Shown piece by piece: positions 34,717 to 43,042 of a stretch of DNA of 45,783 bases. Under the pieces are notes generated by a model. The model did no database searches and was not told the DNA's origin. It was given only the letters and a program-made list of their open reading frames with translations. The number at the start of each line of letters is the position of its first letter. Positions within the stretch are counted from its first letter, which is position 1. The position numbers and the translations under genes were made by a program. The stretch is from Planctomycetota bacterium (GTDB taxonomy: Bacteria; Planctomycetota; Planctomycetia; Pirellulales; Pirellulaceae), in contig CAUJKA010000517.1 of NCBI GenBank assembly GCA_963204965.1, positions 1 through 45,783 on the forward strand, read 5' to 3'.

Positions 34717-36259
34717 GAAAGCTCCTATTCGTCAGAGATCGGAACACTATTCAATTGTACAATCTGACGAGCATCGATACAACGATGATCTTCGCCTTCT
34801 CACTTTTCCCCGCAGATCCAAGTTGAATTCTCCGAAACCAAAACAATCGCCGCTAACCGATCAACCTAACAAGCTCTCGTGGCGTGCTTGGTTGGTGTTG
34901 CTGGTTTTTGTGGCACTGTTGCGGTCGACGACAGTGTGGCAGGGATCGAGTTCGCTGCGCGATGATCCCGATGCGTACGCTCAGCTTGCTATCTCCCTGG
35001 CAAACTCGGGCACCTATGGATTTCAAGTAGAAGCAGACCAAGTGCGACCAACTGCTTTTCGTCCGCCGCTTTACCCGTGGTTGCTGAGCTGGCTTGTTGC
35101 CGATGGAAAAGTCAGTGTTGTAGGGTTGGCAACAGGCAACGTTTTGCTCAGTCTTCTAATCGCGGCCTTAGCTGCCAGTGTGTCCAATCGGCTGAGGTTA
35201 GCATGGCCGATCATGGCCGGAGTCTGGGTGACGATGGACCCACTGCTGTCTCGAGCTAGCCAATTGATGATGACAGAACTGCTGGCTACGTTTCTGGGGC
35301 TGTTGGCATGGTGGCTTTGGCTTGTACTCTGGCCAAATCTTCCCACGTGTAGTCTGGATGTTAAGAACAAGAATTACAGATCGATGCCACAATGGTTTGC
35401 TTTGTATGCTCTAGGCTTGGTGCTTGGACTGTCAATTTTGGCTCGACCAACCGCAGCGGTTTGGTTCTTGCTTTTGGCAGCTTGCATGTTGCTAGTCGGA
35501 TGCCAATGTTGGAAACGTCGTATACTGGATTCAGTCACAGTCAGTATTTGTGTTTTGATTTGTGTCGTTCCATGGACCTTACGCAATTGGTCACAACTGG
35601 GCGTTCCAATTTGGGCGACGACACACGGTGGCTATACCTTGCTGCTGGCTAACAATCCTTCGTTGTATCAACACTTCGAGAAGAATGGACCGGATCGCAA
35701 TTGGAATGTCGAGCGATTCAATGCAACTTGGGCTTCGCGCGGAATCGTCGACAAAGAACTGTTGCTGCAAGATGAGTACTGGCTGCGCGAGCCGAGTGAT
35801 ACAACTACGACCGAATCAGCACCATCTGATCGGCCAACGGTCCAAGTGCATTCGTTGGGCGAGCTCGCCGATGATCAGCTAGCCTACGAAATTGCCTCGC
35901 AGACAATCCGTGACCACCGAGGGACGTTTCTACTCAGTTGCCTTTACCGCACAGGTTGGTTCTGGGCTTTGTGGCCCAATGGAGTAGGTTTAGTCACGGC
36001 GACCGCTTTCGGAGGTTGGTACTTTTTCATCTTTGCTTACGCTCTGATGGGTGTCCGCAAAGCTGTCTACGAGCGAAAATGGACACAGCCAGGGTGGGTG
36101 CGAAGTTGGCTGCCGGGGCTTCTGCTGCTGGTGTCGCTGAGCCTAGTGCACAGCGTTTATTGGAGCAATATGCGGATGCGTTCCCCGCTCATGCCCTGCG
36201 TCTACATGCTGGCTCTCCTGCAATTTTCGCGACGCTCATCGTTGAAAATCGGAGTTTAA
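34715..36259 (+). CDS. GT-C type (PMT/ArnT-like) membrane glycosyltransferase
   Basis: 514 residues if ATG 34715 is used; a TTG at 34823 is an alternative. The start is uncertain because ATG 34715 shares bases with the antitoxin start on the opposite strand. After a polar N-terminus, about ten hydrophobic segments follow. The first periplasmic loop carries the GT-C acidic motif, RDDPDAYAQLAISLANSGTY, then RPTAFRPPLYPWLL. Such enzymes transfer sugars from polyprenyl-phosphate donors outside the membrane. Acceptor and donor are unknown. The stop codon lies inside the left arm of the inverted repeat at 36254-36391. Confidence 0.75.
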   Translation: MKAPIRQRSEHYSIVQSDEHRYNDDLRLLTFPRRSKLNSPKPKQSPLTDQPNKLSWRAWLVLLVFVALLRSTTVWQGSSSLRDDPDAYAQLAISLANSGTYGFQVEADQVRPTAFRPPLYPWLLSWLVADGKVSVVGLATGNVLLSLLIAALAASVSNRLRLAWPIMAGVWVTMDPLLSRASQLMMTELLATFLGLLAWWLWLVLWPNLPTCSLDVKNKNYRSMPQWFALYALGLVLGLSILARPTAAVWFLLLAACMLLVGCQCWKRRILDSVTVSICVLICVVPWTLRNWSQLGVPIWATTHGGYTLLLANNPSLYQHFEKNGPDRNWNVERFNATWASRGIVDKELLLQDEYWLREPSDTTTTESAPSDRPTVQVHSLGELADDQLAYEIASQTIRDHRGTFLLSCLYRTGWFWALWPNGVGLVTATAFGGWYFFIFAYALMGVRKAVYERKWTQPGWVRSWLPGLLLLVSLSLVHSVYWSNMRMRSPLMPCVYMLALLQFSRRSSLKIGV

Positions 36260-36391
36260 CGGCAAGCCGCAGGCGATTGGCGATTTTGAGGCTCGAGCTG
36301 AGTCGGGCATTCTTTACCCACGATTCCGAAATGAATAGCTGCTGTTCGGATTCAAGCTCAAGAAAAAGTCGCCTGCGGCTTGCCGTTAAAC
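36254..36391. repeat. 23-bp perfect inverted repeat overlapping the glycosyltransferase stop
   Basis: Positions 36254-36276 are the exact reverse complement of 36369-36391 (core GGCAAGCCGCAGGCGA), enclosing 92 bases. The left arm supplies the TAA stop of the glycosyltransferase gene. It looks like a REP-type pair inserted at the gene's 3' end. The 236 bases from here to the next gene hold nothing else that I can name. Confidence 0.7.
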
Positions 36392-36627
36392 GACTATCTG
36401 GCCAGATCGCACCATTTCACCCCCACGATTTGATCCGCCCTGCCGATAAATCCATCAGAATTAGCCGTTGTGAATCTCGGCGAAACTAGATAAAATCCGA
36501 GACCCTTCACGCAAGAAACCCCCATTCCAGTGTGGTTTGTGCTCGTCTACGAGCCAATTCAACTCCGCATGGGGAACTGATACCGGAATACAGCAATACT
36601 GTAGATTTGATTTTTGGAGATACTCTC

Positions 36628-36849
36628 ATGACGCTCGACAAGAGCCTTAAAGTTTCAGGCGGGTCGATTAAGTCTCGCAACGTAATGACCCGAGTCGAGC
36701 GATTGACGCGACTGAAAGAGCTTGCGCGATGGAAGGAAGGCGACCCCGTCCTGGGCATTCCTAAGACTCGCGTTATCAAAGTCTCTCTGAAGAAGAAGAA
36801 GAAGGTCAAGGGACCTGAAGAGGACGATAAGAAGAAGAAGAAGAAGTAG
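36628..36849 (+). CDS. PVC-superphylum small basic protein
   Basis: 73 residues from ATG 36628, with GGAG eight bases upstream. The sequence MTLDKSLKVSGGSIKSRNVM, TRVERLTRLKELARWKEGD and VLGIPKTRVIKVSLKKKKK matches the small basic protein conserved across Planctomycetes, Verrucomicrobia and Chlamydiae, which is thought to associate with the ribosome. The tail is a run of Lys interrupted by PEEDD. It is a strong lineage marker. It is monocistronic, with an intrinsic terminator 37 bases downstream. The in-frame extension back to 36532 does not fit the family. Confidence 0.88.
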   Translation: MTLDKSLKVSGGSIKSRNVMTRVERLTRLKELARWKEGDPVLGIPKTRVIKVSLKKKKKVKGPEEDDKKKKKK

Positions 36850-36885
36850 CCCTCACGGCTACCGCCCTTCAGTTCAAACCAATTC

Positions 36886-36915
36886 AAAACGCAGCTCATC
36901 CGAGCTGCGTTTTTT
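36886..36915 (+). terminator. Intrinsic terminator of the small basic protein gene
   Basis: A perfect 10-bp stem AACGCAGCTC / GAGCTGCGTT with loop ATCC (36888-36911), continuing into six T residues. Confidence 0.93.
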
Positions 36916-36920
36916 CTTTG

Positions 36921-37043
36921 TGTGGTACGACGCTCCGCCGTCGTTCTTACTCTTATTGTGGTACGACGCTCCGCCGTCGTTACTCTTGCTTCGTATTTCT
37001 TCTAATCTTCCGAAAATTACGACGACGGAGCGTCGTACCACAC
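36921..37043. repeat. Three-copy GTACGACGCTCCGCCGTCG repeat cluster
   Basis: Two direct copies at 36921-36945 and 36957-36981 are identical over 25 bases. A third, inverted copy with one mismatch lies at 37019-37043. Each copy is itself partly palindromic (CGACGCTCCGCCGTCG). The cluster fills the gap between a terminator and the stop of the minus-strand gene at 37052. It is a REP/BIME-like arrangement. Confidence 0.75.
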
Positions 37044-37051
37044 TGAGGAAC

Positions 37052-38788
37052 CTACTTCGGAATTTGATTCAGCGTATAGAACGCTTGCGGATGCAAGAGC
37101 GGATGGCCGTCTTGATTCCGAATGCCAACAACGTTCAGCTCATGGACAAACAAGGGACGCAGGCCGTCTACGACCAATCGCACGGTGTAGCCATCCTCGC
37201 TTACCGTCGCCTTGCGAATACTCAGCCGCTGCGATTGCACTTCATCGCTGCCGTAGTCCTGGCGATACAGAAAGGTATAGCTGTCCAACTGGTAAGCCAT
37301 CACATCGGCAGCAGTTTTTGAGTCGACCGGTTGCGTGAACTTCAGTTCGAAGCCATCGCTCTGAGCTCGCATCTCTTGGATCTCGAACGGAACCTTTCCA
37401 GTCCAGACCAGTCGCTGCAAGCCGTACGAAGCACTGCCCAAACTGCTCCAGCCGCGATTGGTCAAGCCGGCAAAGACGCTTCCATCATGGCCTTGAGCCA
37501 ACCTCAGTACAGCCGACGCAAATCCACTACGGAAGGGAAAGCACGCTCCCTGATACTCGCCGTTGACCTTCTCCAAGAACACGCGATTCACACTAGCCTG
37601 CGTGAACTCCCCCACAAACAACTGCCCTGCAAACGGTCCGAACTTTCCATCGCTGGCGTCGAGCATAATGTCCGTCGTGCTCTGCCCCATTTTCTTGTAG
37701 GGGAACCAGACGGCAGGTGGCTTCATTTGTGGGAACTGCTTGATCGCATCTGGGATCGGAATCCCACTGGGAATCTTGGTCACACCGCGAATCGGTGACC
37801 CTGGCAGATTCATCGATGCCAATGCTTCGGGATGATGAAAGAACACTCCTTGACGCATGTGATGCAGAGAGTTCGTGGCCACCCAATTGCCTTGCTGGTC
37901 GGTATAGAACATGTCTCCCGCGGCATTCGCTCCAATGCCACTGGGCGAACGCATGCCGCTGCATTGCGGCAACATCGTTCCATCGGGAGTGATCTTCATG
38001 GCCCAGCCACGCCATGGCGCCTGCCGAAAATTCAATTTAGGTTCATGAATCGTGTGCTTCAGCTCTTCAGGCTTAAATCCCATCCCGATGTTAAGAGTCA
38101 GCCAGAGATTGCCGTCTTTGTCCAGCTTAGGACCGTAGGCGTATTCATGATACTGACCAGTCAGTCCCCAACCTTTAGCAACGGTGATGTACTGATCCGC
38201 TACGTTGTCGCCGTTGGTGTCTTTCAAGCGAGTCAGCTCTGTACGCTGAACCGTGTAGAACGAATCGTTGTGAGCGATCAAGCCCAAGGGCTCATGCAAC
38301 GCACTCGCAAACCGATGGTATGTCACATTCTCGGCAGGCTCATCGTAAACTCCATCGAGTATCCACACTTCGCCTTTACGAATAGTCACCGCAATTCGCT
38401 TTTCATCTAGAGGGGCAATACCGCTGACCTCCAGAGCTAAGCCCTTGGGGGCAGGCTTCCAAGTGGGCGACCGTGAATCGGTGCCAGCTTGTGAAGTCGA
38501 TACCGATACTATTCGGTAGTAGTCACTCTCTACGGGCACTTTTGAAACGTTCGGTTGTTTTTCAATCGGCTTGGTTACTTCGTTAGTTGTAGCCTCGTTC
38601 GTCTTAGCGTCGCTTGTCGACGTTTCAGTTGTAGTAGTATCGCTGTTCGAAGTCGCTTTAACGTCTGGATATGGCGAGCTTTCCGGCTCTTGCGCAAGAC
38701 CCCAAGCGGTTGAACAAGCCAAAGTTACCAATAGTCCGCAGGCTACAACACTCATCAGCGCAGTCGAGCGAATCTTGAGACGCAACAT
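37052..38788 (-). CDS. Secreted beta-propeller dehydrogenase-like protein
   Basis: 578 residues. I chose ATG 38788 because it overlaps the upstream gene's stop (TAATG) and has AAGGA nearby; it also starts directly with a signal peptide (LMSVVACGLLVTLACSTAWG). A Thr/Glu-rich linker (~30-70) precedes a propeller: ALEVSGIAPLDEKRIAVTIRKGEV, YGPKLDKDGNLWLTLNIG, GMRSPSGIGANAAGDMFYTD, GQLFVGEFTQASVNRVFLE. This is the sorbosone/glucose-dehydrogenase-like arrangement seen in planctomycetes. A C-terminal fibronectin-like domain follows (~480-578). It should work with the pentaheme cytochrome encoded just before it. The substrate is unknown. Confidence 0.8.
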   Translation of the reverse strand: MLRLKIRSTALMSVVACGLLVTLACSTAWGLAQEPESSPYPDVKATSNSDTTTTETSTSDAKTNEATTNEVTKPIEKQPNVSKVPVESDYYRIVSVSTSQAGTDSRSPTWKPAPKGLALEVSGIAPLDEKRIAVTIRKGEVWILDGVYDEPAENVTYHRFASALHEPLGLIAHNDSFYTVQRTELTRLKDTNGDNVADQYITVAKGWGLTGQYHEYAYGPKLDKDGNLWLTLNIGMGFKPEELKHTIHEPKLNFRQAPWRGWAMKITPDGTMLPQCSGMRSPSGIGANAAGDMFYTDQQGNWVATNSLHHMRQGVFFHHPEALASMNLPGSPIRGVTKIPSGIPIPDAIKQFPQMKPPAVWFPYKKMGQSTTDIMLDASDGKFGPFAGQLFVGEFTQASVNRVFLEKVNGEYQGACFPFRSGFASAVLRLAQGHDGSVFAGLTNRGWSSLGSASYGLQRLVWTGKVPFEIQEMRAQSDGFELKFTQPVDSKTAADVMAYQLDSYTFLYRQDYGSDEVQSQRLSIRKATVSEDGYTVRLVVDGLRPLFVHELNVVGIRNQDGHPLLHPQAFYTLNQIPK

Positions 38789-41400
38789 TATGGCATTCCT
38801 TTCCATTGATAGAGCAATTCCAAAGTCGAAGCCTGATCGCTGGACGGTTTGACAGGGACGATCCATTCGGACTGAATCCCCGATTTTCGGAGCTCCCCGG
38901 TGGAATCGGACTTCGACAAATTCACTATCAATCCATCTTCGTTAGAAACGATTAGAGAACCCTTACTCGCATCGCCATCGCCTCGCCTTAACTGCTTGCC
39001 CAAATGTAGCCGAAGATAAATCTGTTCGGTCGGCTTGCTCTGCGCTGCAGCTTGTTCGTTGTTGCCAGCATCTAACGTCGCAAGTCGGATACTGAGCGTG
39101 CGCGAAAGTCCGATTGCTTTGCCGCTTGAATCGACCTTGGGTTGCATCCGATCAGCAATGTAATAGACAAAGTTGCTTTGGCCTTCACGAATCTGATAAA
39201 GGAAGGTTGGAACGCTTCGGTCGTCAAGTTTGTAACCGCTGAAGCGAACAGTCGAGTTCGCATCGGTGGGCCACGGCGCGTTCTTATTTCCGAGCAAAGC
39301 AACCACTGGACCGCTTGGAAAAAGCACTCGTTGCTGCCCCAAAGGATCGACGGGCTTAGCAAAGCGGTCGAACCATGTGGCTTCGGCATCGATAAACTTG
39401 CCGTTCCACGCTTCAGCGACGTTGCAGCGCTGCGAGTCAAATGCAAAGTGAATCTGTTGCGGGAAACCAACAGCGATTGCATGGAAGCCGCCGACAGGCA
39501 TGAATGTCCGCAGCACAATCGGTTGCTCTTTGGGAGTAAGTTCAAAGCTCTGCGAACGCGCCTCTTCGATCTTTGCCGGCAGCGGTTGGTTCTTGAGATC
39601 GCTCATGTAAGCTACGAGTGCGGCAAGTTGCAATTCCATATCGCCGCCCAGTATGTCGGCGTATTGGCTCTTTCCATCGGGGAAAAACGTCGGCATCCGC
39701 GTTCGAGGCTTCAGCGATCCGGGGTCCTTTAAAAAGTCATGGAGAAACTTGGGCTGAATGCGTTTGTCCACTTCGCTCAAGTCAACGCCCACAACACCCG
39801 GTAACGACTGTCCGCGAAACGAATGGCACTGAACGCACCCTGCGTCCATCAATTGCCGACCGGCGGCTTGAAGTGTTTTCTTGTCAGCTTTAGCAAAAGC
39901 ATCGCCGCCCTTGGTGGGCTCAGCGTCCACGCGAGACAATAGTTGAGGCAGTAGCTTTATGTACTTCTTCCCGTAAACTGGCATGCGTATGGTCATGTGC
40001 GGCCGAATCGTGGCCTCGCCTTTGAAGACCTTTTCCATCCATTCCAAGACTAGTTTCTTGCCGACACCAGTAAGCGTTGGAGGCAATCGACCTTCGTCCC
40101 CGATGTCGACGTTGTTGACGGTTTCAAAGTACGGCTTGCGATAACGATCCATGCCTCCCTTCGATTGTCGATCATGACAGGCGTAGCAGTTCAGTTGCAC
40201 CATAGTCAGTTGCAGTGTTTGCTGCGGCGGCAATGCTGGCTGCGCGGGAGCCTGTAATTGCTTGTTCTTATTCGTCGGTTGTTGCGTGCCGACGACGCTT
40301 GTAAGAGAGCTCAACTGTTTTGCATCCAGTTGATAAAGCGGCTGGCCGCGTTTGCGAGCTGGTAATGCGTTTGCGGGCGCTGATGCTGAATCTGTTGTCT
40401 GATCATTGCCTTGCACGCAGGATGCTGGAGACCGAAGATTCAAGGTCGCCAAAGGTTTTCCACTAGCTGTAGCGGCGGGAGTATTCTGCACTTGATGGCA
40501 ACTGTTGCAGCGGAGCTCTCCGAAGAGTGCCTTACCGCGCGCGACAAGTTGTCCATTGTTGCTGGGGCGAAGATTGACCGACTTGGGAGCTTGAGCGGGA
40601 GTGAGATAGGCTGCGATATCGGCCGCGTCGACTGGCTTGAGCGAAAAATTGGGCATGCGTCCCGAAGGCCGAACACCTTCTGGGTTCAGTAGAAAGTAGG
40701 TGAGCGATTTGCGCGAGTATTTTTCGGAGAGATTCGGAAGAGGAATCGAAGGCACTTTGCGAGCCGACGACGAAAGCCCCAGCTTTTCAAGCTCTTCGGG
40801 TTCCAATTCATCAAGCAGGCGGTCCAGGTCCGATGGCTGCACTTGTGCGACTTCGTAATCGGCGGATGGCTCATGGCAAGCTACACAGCCGATCGAGTGA
40901 AATAAACGCTTGCCTCGTTCGGTATCACCTCGATCATGGAACTCAAGCGGCACTGGATTGGCTCCTGTCGCTTTGATCTCTGGAAACGGCTCGACAAGCG
41001 TTGTGAGATACGCAGCGATTGCTTGGGCCGTTGCCACTCGATCTTTTTCGGCGATCAAATGCAACATCGCCGGCATCGTCGAGGCAGCGTGGGCTTTGTT
41101 GGGCTCAAGCACAAACTGCTCAATCCACTTCGGCTGCACGCGACTTCCAACGGCACCCAATATCGGCCCCAGTTTGGGGCTCAGCGCTTCCAAGTTGGAC
41201 GCATGGCAAGCCGTGCAGCTAAGCTCGGTGACCAGCAATTGCCCAGCCGTTGTTGCATCGATGTCATCATGCCTCGCAAAGCGTTCGAATCCGACCACGA
41301 ATGGTATCGCATCGTCGGCATGAAGCAGTTGGCAGGAAAAAAGAATCGCCATAACTTGCGTACAGGCGCAGAACAGGAGCAATCGTAGTCGCGTGTTCAA
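38788..41400 (-). CDS. Secreted pentaheme c-type cytochrome
   Basis: 870 residues from ATG 41400 with a signal peptide (RLRLLLFCACTQVMAILFSC). Five CxxCH heme-binding motifs occur: CTACH (62-66), CVACH (172-176), CNSCH (298-302), CYACH (405-409) and CVQCH (522-526). Each is followed by cytochrome-like helices and Met-containing RMPxF or TRMPTFF segments as sixth ligands. Residues ~640-870 lack heme motifs and look beta-rich. It is likely a periplasmic electron carrier. Its TAA overlaps the ATG of the propeller gene by one base, so the two are translationally coupled and probably act as one oxidising complex. Confidence 0.87.
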   Translation of the reverse strand: MNTRLRLLLFCACTQVMAILFSCQLLHADDAIPFVVGFERFARHDDIDATTAGQLLVTELSCTACHASNLEALSPKLGPILGAVGSRVQPKWIEQFVLEPNKAHAASTMPAMLHLIAEKDRVATAQAIAAYLTTLVEPFPEIKATGANPVPLEFHDRGDTERGKRLFHSIGCVACHEPSADYEVAQVQPSDLDRLLDELEPEELEKLGLSSSARKVPSIPLPNLSEKYSRKSLTYFLLNPEGVRPSGRMPNFSLKPVDAADIAAYLTPAQAPKSVNLRPSNNGQLVARGKALFGELRCNSCHQVQNTPAATASGKPLATLNLRSPASCVQGNDQTTDSASAPANALPARKRGQPLYQLDAKQLSSLTSVVGTQQPTNKNKQLQAPAQPALPPQQTLQLTMVQLNCYACHDRQSKGGMDRYRKPYFETVNNVDIGDEGRLPPTLTGVGKKLVLEWMEKVFKGEATIRPHMTIRMPVYGKKYIKLLPQLLSRVDAEPTKGGDAFAKADKKTLQAAGRQLMDAGCVQCHSFRGQSLPGVVGVDLSEVDKRIQPKFLHDFLKDPGSLKPRTRMPTFFPDGKSQYADILGGDMELQLAALVAYMSDLKNQPLPAKIEEARSQSFELTPKEQPIVLRTFMPVGGFHAIAVGFPQQIHFAFDSQRCNVAEAWNGKFIDAEATWFDRFAKPVDPLGQQRVLFPSGPVVALLGNKNAPWPTDANSTVRFSGYKLDDRSVPTFLYQIREGQSNFVYYIADRMQPKVDSSGKAIGLSRTLSIRLATLDAGNNEQAAAQSKPTEQIYLRLHLGKQLRRGDGDASKGSLIVSNEDGLIVNLSKSDSTGELRKSGIQSEWIVPVKPSSDQASTLELLYQWKGMP

Positions 41401-42146
41401 AATGATTTGGGCTTCTAGAGTTCAATAATCGGTGGGAACGACTATTCTACGGCTCCCCACCATTTCTATCCATCGACCCTGCAAAAGAACTGGGAGCTTT
41501 GCTTCTGTTGTGAGCTTTACTCCCTTGCGCGAACTTCGCAAATCGCCGCTCGCACCTTGATCATCAAAGTAATCGGGGTAGTCAGGGTAATTGGCGCAGG
41601 TGTAGAATATCCATGCCTGGGCCGATAACGTGATGCCAGTTTCTTCTGCACTCTCCTCGCCCCGCTTCGGGGAGAGGAGTCGGAGGTGAGGGGTTCTTCA
41701 CTCGGCACCACGATCAACCGCACCGCGATCAACTGCACCAAGGATCAATAGAACCCGTGCACCGTGCAACACACCGGTCTTACAGTCGTTCGTTCGTCTC
41801 CACGCCTCCGCCGGTTTTAGTCGCGGACGCGACGACAATTTACAGCCTGGGATGCCAATCCCAGTAATTTCCGAGCGCATGGTTTGTGAGTCGCGAAGCG
41901 ACGGTATTCTCTCGCTCGAATCTCGCGATACAGGAAGCCAGAAAGGAAATCTCTCGCAGAGGCACCAAGGCACTGAGTTAAGAGCACACGCAGTAACAAT
42001 CGACTTATTGCCCCTAGATATCAACCGTGTTGTCCGTGTCCAACTTCGCTTGCTTCGGGAACATGGAGACGGAGGTGAGGGGTTCTTCACTCGGAACGAG
42101 GAATGGACACAATCTTAGAAAAAGCAATCTCGTTTGGGGCTCGTTG
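41401..42146. other. Repeat-rich intergenic region
   Basis: About 750 bases without a supported gene. It holds a GC-rich near-palindrome (CTCTCCTCGCCCCGCTTCGG region, 41651-41680), a 25-base segment at 41681-41705 repeated exactly at 42070-42094, and the left copy of a ~105-base direct repeat (41811-41915). A 130-codon minus-strand frame here runs through these repeats and is not credible. Confidence 0.55.
41811..41915 (+). repeat. Left copy of a ~105-base dispersed direct repeat
   Basis: Aligns in the same orientation with 42901-43005 at roughly 85-90 percent identity, counted by eye. It contains two small hairpins, CTGGGAT..ATCCCAG and GTCGC GAA GCGAC, typical of structured intergenic repeats. 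The identical core between copies includes TTACAGCCTGGGATG and GAGTCGCGAAGCGACGGTAT. Confidence 0.75.
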
Positions 42147-42380
42147 ATGTTGGAATCTAGTTGGATTAAGACGCGTCGTCGGCAAGTTAAGGTTGAGAAG
42201 GTCGTTGGCTGGTGCGACGTTTGGACCGGCGATTTGCCGTTTGCAAAGTTCACACTTCGCGTTGTAGAAAACGTGACTGGAGGCTACCAAGCAACCCCCA
42301 ATGTATTTGTCAAAAGCAACGAAGGGATCGAATACACCGGCGACAGGTTCTACGATGAGATCGAAGATAACAGCAGTTGA
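42147..42380 (+). CDS. Small hypothetical protein in the repeat-flanked island
   Basis: 77 residues from ATG 42147. The composition looks coding (CDVWTGDLPFAKFTLRVVEN, GGYQATPNVFVKSNEGIEY), but I recognise no family. There is no strong ribosome binding site. A longer in-frame start at 42027 would run through the repeat at 42070-42094, which argues against it. It precedes the frameshifted gene at 42497 and may belong with it. The abrupt end (YDEIEDNSS) could mean this gene is also truncated. Confidence 0.4.
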   Translation: MLESSWIKTRRRQVKVEKVVGWCDVWTGDLPFAKFTLRVVENVTGGYQATPNVFVKSNEGIEYTGDRFYDEIEDNSS

Positions 42381-42496
42381 TCAAATCACCGAAGAGTGTT
42401 TCGTTTAGCTCTGCTGGACTCCGTTCGGGCCGACTCCATTTGAACCAGGAAGTTGATCGGCAGAACTTTCAGGTTAATTCGGCGGGCGGCAAACTC

Positions 42497-42849
42497 GTGA
42501 ATAAGAAGACTTTGATTGTGAATTCGGAAAGCCTCGCATTCTGCAAGCGACTGTCTAGTCTGTCGCCGGGAATTGAGGCAATACTTCAGCGCACATCGCA
42601 GACTTCGACGAAGTCTTGCCCCATGTGTTACTCGGTGAAGTTACACGTTACCTAATCGCATCGGCTATTCCTGAGAAGTCAGTTGTCGAGGCACTCAATG
42701 TCGAGCTTCGTGAAGGTCATTGTGAGGTAAGAGAGCTCATCGCAGTCTCTTTCGTTGAAAACATCGAGAATCAAGCGGAACTGCAACATCTGACTCAGAA
42801 CTATTCTGCGGAGGAAATTGTACACCAATGGTACTCGCAGCAAGATTAA
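42497..42849 (+). pseudogene. Frameshifted small gene resembling the DUF7674-type family
   Basis: Two frames join into one protein-like sequence. Frame one from GTG 42497 gives VNKKTLIVNSESLAFCKRLS and SPGIEAILQ. Frame two from about 42590 gives AHIADFDEVLPHVLLGEVTR and VRELIAVSFVENIENQAELQ. Adding one G after 42589 would restore a single 118-residue reading frame. The DEVLPHVxLGxxTR and ELIAVSFxEN blocks recall a small uncharacterised bacterial family that I remember as DUF7674; that label is from memory. It is either a recent pseudogene or a one-base sequence error. Confidence 0.55.
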
Positions 42850-42900
42850 TAGTTGCAGCCAGTTCGCGTTGTCATCGAGTGAAGCCAGCCCAATATGCAT

Positions 42901-43005
42901 CGGCTGTTTAGTCACGGATGCGACGTCAGCTTACAGCCTGGGATGCAAATCCCAGGAATTATCGAGCGCGTGGTTTTTGAGTCGCGAAGCGACGGTATTC
43001 TCCTG
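42901..43005 (+). repeat. Right copy of the ~105-base direct repeat
   Basis: Same orientation as 41811-41915, with scattered substitutions and a two-base indel near its left end. Together the two copies bracket about 985 bases holding the small hypothetical gene and the frameshifted gene. Confidence 0.75.
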
Positions 43006-43042
43006 CTCTCACCACGCAAGTCGCCGCCGCGAGATCGCAAGT

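Noticed and set aside
36921..37043. CRISPR array
   Set aside because: Only three copies, one of them inverted, with unequal spacing and self-complementary units; no cas genes are present.
41698..42090. 130-codon minus-strand frame
   Set aside because: It runs through three intergenic repeats, and its DRGAVDRGAE end comes from a short tandem repeat rather than a protein motif.
41811..43005. Insertion sequence or composite transposon
   Set aside because: No transposase-like coding sequence is seen, and the repeats contain small hairpins rather than terminal inverted repeats.
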